Positions 51,861 to 59,572 of a stretch of DNA of 64,000 nt are shown here, piece by piece (position 1 is the first letter of the stretch; the number at the start of each line of letters is the position of its first letter). This stretch comes from Aradus depressus. Lineage: Eukaryota > Arthropoda > Insecta > Hemiptera > Aradidae. The stretch lies in contig OY759222.1 in assembly GCA_963662175.1 (NCBI GenBank), positions 10,550,222 through 10,614,221 of the forward strand, in the 5' to 3' direction. The notes under the pieces were generated by a model. That model saw nothing but the letters and a program-made list of their open reading frames with translations. It was not told where the DNA came from and did no database searches. The translations under genes were made by a program, and so were the position numbers.

Positions 51861-53246
51861 ATACATAGTTACTACTACTACATGTGAAATTTATGACAAT
51901 CCGATTGCCCTTTAATCATTCAGCATTATTTTTATGCTTAGCCCCCCCCCCCCCCTCCAAATTTTTAAGATGTCACATAGTGTATTTTTCTATTTGGCCA
52001 TCAAGAATACTACATGTGAAATTCCATGACAATCCAATCATCCGTTAATGACCTATCACTATCTTCAAATTTAGGCCTACCCCCATAACCCCCCTCCCGT
52101 TCACAATTTTTTGATGTCAAACACCCTATTTTTCTATTTGGCCTTTATGAATACTACATGTGAAATTTCGTGACAATCCGATCATCCGTTAATGACTTAT
52201 CACTATACTTATACTTAGGCCCCCATCAATCCATCCTCCCGTTCAAAATTTTGTGACTTATGCACCCTATATTGGCTTTTAAGAATACTACATGTGAAAT
52301 TCCATGACAATACGACCACCCGTTAATGAGCTACCACTATATTTATACTTAGCCCCCCCCCCCCCCCCCCACAACCCCCCCTCCCGTTCAAAACTTTGGG
52401 TCGCCACACACCTTTTTTTTTTACTACATGTGAAACTTCGTGACAATGCGACCACCCGTTAATGAGCTAGCTCTATATTTATACTTAGGCCCCCCCACAA
52501 CCCCCCCTCCCGTTCAAAACTTTGGGACACCACACATCTTATTTTTCTATTTGGCTTTCAGGAATACTACATGGGAAATTTAGTGACAATACGATCAACC
52601 GTTAATGAGCTAGCTCTATATTTATATTTAGCCCCCCCCCCCCCCCCCCAAACCCCCCACCCGTTCAAAACTTTGGGACGCCCCACACCTTATTTTTCTA
52701 TTTGGCCTTCAGGAATACTACATGGGAAATTTCGTGACAATACGATCAACCGTTAATGAGCTAGCTCTATATTTATACTTATCCCCCCCCCCTCAACCCC
52801 CCCTCCCATTTAAAATTTTGGGACGCCACACACAATATTTTTCAATTTGGCCTTTAAGAATACTACATGTGAAATTTCATGACAATCTGATCATCCGTTA
52901 AAGATCTATCACTATATTTATATTTAGGCCTACGCCCACAACCCCCCCTTCCATTTAAAATTTTGGGACGCCACACACAATATTTTTCATATTGGCCTTT
53001 AAGAATACTACATGTGAAATTTCGTGACAATCCGACCAACCGTTAATGAGGTAGGACTATTTATATACTTAGGCCCCCCTTACGACCCCCCCTACCGTTC
53101 AAAATTTTGGGATGCCACATAGCCTATTATTCAATCGGGCTCAAAAGAATGCTACATGTGAAGTTTCATGAAGATCCGTCCAACCGTTTGGGCGTGATGC
53201 TGGAACAAACATACAAACAAACACCGTTTCAGCTTTATTTATATAG
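51861..53246. repeat. Degenerate ~143-bp units and element tail, copy 2
   Basis: Units with TATACTTAGGCCCCC, CCCCCCTCCCGTTCAAAA and TACTACATGTGAAATTTC run to about 53090. The conserved tail follows (GTGATGCTGGAACAAACATA then TTTCAGCTTTATTTATATAG). Long C runs at about 51943-51956, 52353-52370 and 52632-52649 replace the usual C-rich block. This copy has no recognisable head; the minisatellite to its left abuts the 464-bp repeats. Confidence 0.85.
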
Positions 53247-53252
53247 ATTATT

Positions 53253-54656
53253 CTACTAGCAGTAATACCCGGCGTTGCCCGGGGAACTTAGAATTTTCTC
53301 TCAATATCTCCTATAAGTCTATTCAATTCTTCGACGCTGGACGTCCTAGCCAGTGCGAACTTAAGAACGTTTGTGACCACAGCTAGTATATACCTTGCAA
53401 CGCTGGGCACCACAGCTAGTACGTAGTTAGGAACGCTGGGCACCAGAGGTAGTATATGCTTTGCAACGGCGGACCCCACAGCTAATACGTAGTTAGAACG
53501 CTGGTCACCACAGCTAGTATGTGCCTCGCAAGAGCGGACCCCACAGATAGTACGTTTTTAGGAACGCTAGGCCCTACAGCTATTAAGTGCCTTGCAACAG
53601 CGGACCCCACAGCTAGTACGTAGTTAGAACCACTGGGCATCACAGCTAGTATGTGTTTTGCAACGGCGGACCCCACAGCTAGTACGTAGTTAGAAACGCT
53701 GGGCATCACAGCTAGTATGCTTTTGCAACGGCGGACCCCACAGCTAGTACGTAGTTAAATACGCTGGGCCACACTGCTAGCGCCTTGCAACAGCGGACCC
53801 CACAGCTAGTACGTAATTAGGAACGCTGGGCATCACAGCTAGTAAATGTCTTGTAGGTGCCTTGCAACAGCGAACCCCACAGCCAGTACATAGTTAGGAA
53901 CGCTGGGGCTGAGTACTACAGCTAGTAAGTGCCTTGCAACAGCGGACACCACAGCTAGTACGATATTAAGAACGCTGGGCATCACAGCTAGAAAATATCT
54001 TGCAACAGTGAACCCCACAGCGAATACCTAGTTACTACTACTACATGTGAAATTCATGACAATCCGATTACCCTTTAATGATTCAGCATTATTTTTATGC
54101 TTAGCCCCCCCACCCAAATTTTTAAAATGTCACATAGTGTATTTTTCTATTTGACCTTTATGAATACTACATGTGAAATTTCGTGACAATCCGATCAACC
54201 GTTATTGAGCTAGCACCATATTTATACTTAGGCCCCCCCCCCACAACCCCCCCTCCCGTTCAAAACTTTGGGACGCCACACACCTTTTTTCCTTTTTGGC
54301 TTTTAAAAATACTACATGTGAAATTTCATGACAATTCGCCCATTAGTTAATGAGGTAGCTCTATATTTATACTTAGGCCCCCCACAATCCCCCTACAGTT
54401 CAAAGCTCTGGAACGCCACACACCTTATATTTCTACTTGGCTTTTAAAAATACTACATGTGAAATTTCATGACAATTCGCCCATTAGTTAATGAGTTAGC
54501 TCTATATTTATACTTAGGCCCCCCAAAACCCCTATTATTCAATCGGGCTCAAAAGAATGCTACATGGGAAGTTTCATAACAAACATACTGGAACAAACAT
54601 ACATACATACATACAAACAAACAAACAAACCCCGTTTCAGCTTTATTAATATAGAT
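53253..54656. mobile_element. Unclassified non-autonomous element, copy 3
   Basis: Shares the head TAGCAGTAATACCCGGCGTT with copy 1, then a 66-bp-type minisatellite (about 53330-54010), then a few ~143-bp units (54060-54530) and a shortened tail ending TTTCAGCTTTATTAATATAG at 54653. It is half the length of copy 1, with fewer internal repeats. No coding capacity. Confidence 0.6.
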
Positions 54657-55114
54657 TTTTCTGTTTCCGTTTCATCTATTCATCCTATTTTGAATCTGAA
54701 AAATAATTTGAACTCATTGAACTGTCTACTTTCGGCACCGTACCTGTAAATTGAAAAAAAAAATGGAAAGATAACATGTAAAAAAAAAAAAATTATATTC
54801 GGAATTTAAAATTTAACATAAAAAAACGGAGTGTTATATCAATTCTACATTAATTTGGAGTACAGAGGAAAAAATTTTTTTTTAAAGTTAAGCCGTTTAG
54901 CCAAAATAACTTCAATGCTTTTCATTAACTTTGGGGCGCGACGTGGTGGCCGAGCTGAGAACTAAAACCGGGACATTTAACTTTAAAGCCCAGGTATTAG
55001 TCATAATAACTAACTGAAAATGGAAAACCCGACATGTCATATGTTATAGTTTATATACACAGCTGATATCCAACCTAAATCAAGGTTTATTATTATTTTA
55101 TTTTTTTTCTGTAG
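54657..55114. other. Unassigned AT-rich sequence upstream of a putative exon
   Basis: Mostly AT-rich and unique within the window. A short GC-richer patch at about 54933-54975 contains GTGGTGGCCGAGCTGAG, which resembles the D-arm region of a serine or leucine tRNA and could be a SINE remnant. It ends in a pyrimidine tract and CTGTAG that fits a splice acceptor. Confidence 0.4.
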
Positions 55115-55218
55115 CTTATTGTAACAAAATGTCTATAGAACCAGTAGAATTGTTCGTTCGAGTTCTTCCAACTTTAGACAAAGACGCTGATAATATAAGG
55201 ATTCGTAAAGATATCAAT
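55115..55218 (+). CDS. Candidate first coding exon of a host gene (30 codons)
   Basis: A pyrimidine tract and CTGTAG (to 55114) are followed by 14 bases, then ATG in the insect-like context AACAAAATG (ATG at 55129). Thirty codons run to a GTAAGT donor at 55219. The peptide starts MSIEPVELFVRVLPTLDKDA and ends in KDIN; the intron is phase 0. It has ordinary amino-acid composition and matches no transposon protein I recognise. No second exon is evident downstream, where transposons fill the presumed intron. It could be a real host exon with the rest outside the window, an exon of a decayed gene, or chance. I do not recognise the product. Confidence 0.4.
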
Positions 55219-55309
55219 GTAAGTTATTGTTATAAAATATGTTATATGTATAATGGTGACAACTTGTCCAACCTTTAAACTTGACAAAAGTTCAATATAG
55301 TAAATCATA

Positions 55310-55637
55310 GAGGGCGCCGGTAGCTCTGTGGTATGCGTGCTTGTCTTTTGAGCTCTACAACGTGGGTTCGTAACCCGACCGGACGCCCTTAGTTTATTTT
55401 ATCTGGGAGGTAAAATAAACTTAAGCACGGCGTCCTTCGGATGGGACGTTAAGCGATGGTCCCGAGCCTGTATAATGTCAGTTACTCGTTAAAGACCCCT
55501 ACCCTAAGTGAATAAAGATTTAGGGTAGGCAAACTTTAGGACTCCCACAGTAGAGTCGGGCTCATGTCCACCAGGGTGACGAAAGAGCGCTCTGGTAGTA
55601 GGCGATATGACCATGGCATGAGTTATAAAACCTAACC
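55310..55637 (+). mobile_element. tRNA-derived SINE
   Basis: The head at 55312-55388 has tRNA shape: ends GGGCG and CGCCC that can pair as an acceptor stem, an A-box-like TAGCTCTGTGGT, and a B-box-like GGTTCGTAACC flanked by pairing GGG/CCC. A body follows with CTTAAGCACGGCGTCCTTCG, and the 3' end reads AAAACCTAACC. The flanks TAGTAAATCATA (55298-55309) and TAGTATATCATA (55638-55649) are a probable target duplication with one mismatch. SINEs like this are transcribed by RNA polymerase III and mobilised by a partner LINE. Confidence 0.8.
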
Positions 55638-55697
55638 TAGTATATCATAAGTGTTGCCATCAAACTCGTTCATCAGATTAACTTCCTTGTTAATGAA

Positions 55698-55906
55698 TAG
55701 AATAGAATAATTTTATTTGTCAATGGCCTAGATTTTTGGCGCTGTACAAGTGATTAAATTAGATCGATGAGGTCACTAGTCTTCATTGTGGATAGCACGG
55801 CTTCTATAGACGAGTTTTCATCTAGCATCTCATAGGTTTCTTGTTCGTAAACCCATGGTCATTAGTATTTCCTTATATCCAGGGCAATCCTGCAGGATGT
55901 GGCTTA
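55698..55906 (-). pseudogene. LINE remnant, 3' part (interrupted by Harbinger)
   Basis: On the minus strand this encodes SHILQDCPGYKE and nearby residues, the C-terminal segment found after RNase H in many non-LTR retrotransposons, then a short 3' untranslated region with AATAAA and a tail of ATTCT repeats at 55698-55715. Its 5' continuation lies beyond the Harbinger insertion at 58873. Joining the two flanks across a single TTA keeps one frame through the zinc-finger-like cysteines (CGKCG upstream, H and C here). Confidence 0.75.
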
Positions 55907-55959
55907 GGCCAACCCCACATTAGGCAATTCCGAAGCGACGCGACCGATACTCAAGTATC
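55907..55959 (+). repeat. Left terminal inverted repeat of Harbinger
   Basis: 53 bp from GGCCAACC to CAAGTATC; reverse complement of 58820-58872 with one mismatch. Contains CCGATACTCAAGTATCGG, itself a near-palindrome, a plausible binding site for the element's proteins. Confidence 0.93.
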
Positions 55960-56086
55960 GGCCATTTGAGTCGCCTGTGGGTATGATACCCATAGGCAAC
56001 TTTTCTCCTCACACTGAGGATACTGTGAAGCGACTAGGATCTCTTCAGTCTCCATCTAGCCGTGGCGAGAAGCTGAGTTGTTCACC

Positions 56087-58348
56087 ATGTCAAGTGAAGA
56101 TTCTTCAAGTGATGAAGATGTCGTTGTTGCTTATTATTATTATTATAGAAAAAGGAAAATCCGAAGATTATGGCGCCATCCTTACATCGAAAGGAATGTT
56201 AACTGCAGATTATTTGTTGCTGCTAAAGAGCTGGAAAAGTCGGATTCCAAGTTCGTAGCATTCTACCGAATGACGATAGAATCATTCCTACATTTGATTG
56301 GAATTGTTTCTCCATCCATAAAACAGAGGAACACACAAATGCGAGAATGTGTGAGTGCAGAAGAAAGAATCTTGATCACGTTGAGGTAAGTAATTTATTA
56401 AATTTTTAGTAATTTATGGAATAAGTAAGTAATTTATGAAAAAAATAAGTAATTTAATAAATTTTTATTTAAGAATGATTACATAAGTGGCATTTCATCA
56501 CGCTCATCTAAAATCGTTTCTGAAAGTAACTGTGAAAAAGACATTGGTCCACGGCTTTTGGGATCACTTCCATCTTCACTGTGCTCTGCGGAAGTAGATG
56601 GCTCCATTTGATGAGGTGTGGCGATATGGGGTGGGGGAGAATATGAAGGGTGGGTTAATGAGTTGTATGATTAATAGCGTTGAGGTGTTTGGGCAGTGAT
56701 GTCATCGATAAGTTGAAAAACCTTTCGTCTGAATTGTTTCAGTTGGTCTTGAGTCATGGGTTCTAATTCAGGAATCAGACTGTTAAGGAAAGATCTGATT
56801 CCAACAGCTTTCCTATCTTCCTGGGTTTGTGTGGAGATTTTGGCTTTTTTCGCTTTGAAAAATTCAATGAACGAAGCATCCACATCATAATTAGAGAGTC
56901 CACGTTTAGGACCAGGTTTTTTTTTTACTTGGAAAGGATGGCTGAGACTGTCCAGTTCGGTTAAAAGGAAATGATGATAGTTGTGAAGACTGATCCAACT
57001 GGGGAGGGAGGGGAGGTGCTTCAGGTGGAGACTGCGGATATTGCCTCTGGTTTTCTGCCGAATCAACAACCACTTCCTCGAGTGGGGACTCAGATAGTTC
57101 GGGGATCGGTGGCACATTCCCTGGGGCACCAGGTATGTTGGTCTTCACAAATGGTAGGGCAAACTGCATAGCTTCTGTTAGGTAGTACGGTTTTTTTTTC
57201 TTTGAGCCTGAGCCACTAGGTGGAGGCTTCAAGTTCCGTACAAAAACTGACCTCAAATTTTTCCATCGCTCTTTATATTCCGTAGCTGAAAGAAAAAATA
57301 AACAAATTAGTTACTACCTCTTCCGGGGTAAGTAGCAGAAAAAAAATTAATAAATAAAAAATGTTTGGATGTGTATATGTTTATTTTTAAATTGATGAAA
57401 TTAATAACAAAAATTAATTTTTTTTTCAGATATTTGGCCACTGGATGCACATTTGTCTCACTCTCGTTTTACTTCGCCAGAGGGGAGAGCACTGTTGCGG
57501 ACGTCGTGTATGAGACTACTAGAATACTTTGGGAAGTGCTTAGAGAAACTTACATGCCATTGCCAACCAAACAACAGTGGAAGCAAATCGGTGAACGTTT
57601 TTCCTGTTTGTGGAATCTCCCCAATTGCATTGGCGCAATTGATGGGAAACATGTTCGCATTGAAAAATTACCGAACAGTGGCTCCAGTCATTTTAACTAC
57701 AAAGGTTATCATTCAGTAGTTTTAATGGCTTGTTGTGACGCTGACGGTTTATTTACTATGATTGAAAGTGGTTACGCAGGAAGAAACAGTGATGGAGGTA
57801 TATTCCGTGCTTCGGCAATTAAATACTGGTTAACGCACAGTGGACTTGATCTTCCAAAACCCACTAGGCTTCCAAATGATGAAAATGACAGCCTTTTCCC
57901 ATTCTATTTTGTTGGAGATGAGGCGTTCCCGTTATCCCCCTTTTTAATGAGACCATATTCAAAAAGAATTATTGATAATGTAAAAAGAGTTTTCAATTTC
58001 AGGTTAAGTCGGGGACGAAAAAGTATTGAATGCACATTTGGAATGATGTGCGAGAAGTTTCAAGTTATAAACAGCCCAATTCGTTGCCGAAATCCAGAGA
58101 AAATTAATGATGTAATAAAATGCGTTTGTGTTCTTCACAATTACGTAAGGAAAAGAGAAGCTATTCTGTACATTGCTAAAGAACAACATCAGGAGAACTG
58201 CAACAACAGTGTCAGAGCTATACCTTTATTACAAAACGCTACAGTTATAAAAGTTCAATCTTCTGCAAACGACGTAAGGAATTATTTAGCCAACTATTTT
58301 GTCACCCCTCAAGCATCCCTTCCTTGGCAGTGCAATTATTGTCTCTAG
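56087..58348 (+). CDS. HARBI1-like transposase (two exons, 405 residues)
   Basis: The nuclease that cuts and moves the element. Exon 1 is 56087-56385 (ATG in context CACCATGT) and exon 2 is 57430-58348; the intron starts GTAAGT, ends TTTTTTCAG and splits an arginine codon (phase 2). Splicing joins an N-terminal helical region (residues 1-100) to the DDE_Tnp_4-type catalytic domain. I read the triad as D171 (in GAIDGKHV), D263 (in FVGDEAFPL) and E300 (in RKSIECTFGMM). The frame has no stop or frameshift, and its length is about normal for the family. AATAAA at 58442 is a likely polyadenylation signal. Human HARBI1 is a domesticated relative. Intactness suggests recent activity. Confidence 0.9.
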
Positions 58349-58712
58349 AAAATTCACATTTAAGTTAAATGTGTCAAGATACTATCGTAGGTACCTATTT
58401 GTAAAAATAATATAAATGAAAATAATAATAATAATGTACTAAATAAAGCAATAAATAAAGTAGTAGTAGTCGCAGTATTAAATATTATAGCAAAAGTATA
58501 GTTGTTATGAGGCAACAATTGGCCCTCTCTTGTATATTCAATAATAAAAATATATTATACAAACCTGACATGTTCATTTGCTTGCCAACTTGAGTCCATC
58601 CCTTCTCCACAACGTCCTTCCTGCAATACTGAGGCAAATTATAATTGTACAGTTCAGGGCGTTTTTCAATTTCACCCACAAATTGTATGTTGAACACGTG
58701 TTCACTAGCCAT
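56478..58712 (-). pseudogene. MADF/BESS-type partner protein of Harbinger, two exons, damaged
   Basis: PIF/Harbinger elements usually carry a second DNA-binding protein that assists the transposase. Exon 1 (58712-58565, 49 codons plus 1 nt) starts MASEHVFNIQFVGEIEKRPE, the start of a MADF domain. The donor is CAG/GTTTGT and the acceptor TTTCTTTCAG at 57286-57295. Exon 2 from 57285 continues the domain with EYKERWKNLRSVF. A proline-rich linker follows, then a BESS-like segment (FLNSLIPELEPMTQDQL, near 56740). Two lesions are visible: an A10 run (56917-56926) that shifts the frame, where nine would keep it; and a TAA at 56671-56673, beyond which the frame stays open and acidic to a stop at 56478 just before AATAAA. 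The homopolymer lesion could be a sequencing error. The second stop could instead be the true end. Confidence 0.7.
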
Positions 58713-58819
58713 GGCGAGGCGACGCAGGAGACTCAAGAGACGGGCAACCTTCCTAGCAGGTAGCGTGAGACTGTCTCCCCACCACTCAACATAGGAAGGG
58801 ACTTCTAAGATACCCTCAA

Positions 58820-58872
58820 GATACTTGAGTATCGGTCGCGTCGCTTCGGAATTGCCTAATGTGAGGTTGGCC
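58820..58872 (-). repeat. Right terminal inverted repeat of Harbinger
   Basis: 53 bp, reverse complement of the left end with one mismatch; ends GGTTGGCC next to the TTA duplication. Confidence 0.93.
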
Positions 58873-59165
58873 TTACTGTGACAGGCCAGGCCCCACACTT
58901 GCCACAGCCCGGGGGTGTCCCTGTTGATGAGGTGGCCATGGATTAGCCGGAGCTTTTCCACTTATCAATATTTGTTTTGATGGACCTAAGTTTATTTGCT
59001 AGGTCCATGTTAGTCAACAGAGGCCCAGCTCTCTTTTATTTTGCGACGCAGCCATTTCTTCAGGTCTGTTACTATCGTCACTACCATTTCTTCTCCAGAT
59101 AACGTTGCTGCTTCCTTAGCCACTTTATCAGCTGTATCGTTCCCTTCGTTTCCCACTTGTGTTTA
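58873..59165 (-). pseudogene. LINE remnant, 5' part with RNase H end
   Basis: On the minus strand this encodes GNEGNDTADKVAKEAATL, the C-terminal signature of the RNase H domain of non-LTR retrotransposons, then a tryptophan-rich stretch, then GCGKCGAWPVTV running into the Harbinger insertion. The rest of the element's C-terminus is at 55698-55906. In-frame stops (near 59020 and 58950) show that the LINE was already dead or has decayed. Its 5' part is missing at about 59165. Confidence 0.75.
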
Positions 59166-59401
59166 TTAATGTTTAACTTCCCCAGCTTTGCCAAGTATAG
59201 GGAAAGTTATGTAATCGGTTAGAAATTCGATGCTGGATTTTCAACAGAATTTCATGTTTTCCGTTCCCCTGATTCAAACAATTATTAATATATATATATT
59301 TTTTCAAAAGTGGAGTATTAGAGGGGGGGGGGGGGGGGGGGGGGGGTAGCACAAAAACTCTCAAACTGCCATTGTAATGATTGTATCGGTATGAAATTTT
59401 A
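59166..59401. other. Unassigned sequence with a 24-G homopolymer
   Basis: AT-rich, with TATATATATA near 59290 and an uninterrupted run of 24 G at 59323-59346. No gene or element end is recognised. Confidence 0.6.
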
Positions 59402-59572
59402 TAGGTTAGGTTAGGTTTTATGACTCATGCCCGGGCTTTAACTACGAGGTCATATCGCCTACTACCAGAGCGCTCTTTCGTCACTCTGGTGGACATGAGC
59501 CCGACTCTACTGTGGGAGTTCCAAATTTTGCCTACCCTAAATTTTTATTCACCTAGGGCAGATGTCTTTAAC
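59402..59572 (-). mobile_element. Antisense SINE fragment joined to a LINE
   Basis: GGTTAGGTTTTATGACTCAT, CATATCGCCTACTACCAGAG and GACATGAGCCCGACTCTACT are the reverse complement of the 3' half of the SINE at 55310-55637. Similarity ends at about GTCTTTAAC (59564-59572), directly before the LINE frame. A 20-bp insertion near 59430 separates this copy from the other. The head half of the SINE is absent. Confidence 0.75.

Larger units (their letters stand above)
55907..58872 (+). mobile_element. PIF/Harbinger DNA transposon, complete
   Basis: A 2966-bp element flanked by TTA at 55904-55906 and 58873-58875, the duplication typical of this superfamily. The ends are 53-bp terminal inverted repeats with one mismatch (position 9, C versus T), starting GGCCAACC. 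It encodes a HARBI1-type nuclease on the plus strand and a MADF/BESS-type protein on the minus strand. Their exons interleave: transposase exon 2 lies in the intron of the MADF gene, and MADF exon 2 lies in the transposase intron. Confidence 0.93.

Noticed and set aside
55312..55388. A functional tRNA gene
   Set aside because: The acceptor and T-arm pair, but the anticodon stem pairs poorly and the segment is the head of a 328-bp SINE with target duplications.
59173..59364. A proline-rich minus-strand protein
   Set aside because: The prolines come from the 24-G homopolymer read on the other strand.
59401..59420. Telomeric TTAGG repeats
   Set aside because: Only two or three copies of GGTTA occur, and they are the reverse complement of the SINE 3' end, also seen at 55626-55637.
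59420..59572. N-terminal 51 residues of the jockey-like protein
   Set aside because: This stretch is antisense SINE sequence, so it is not part of the original LINE gene.
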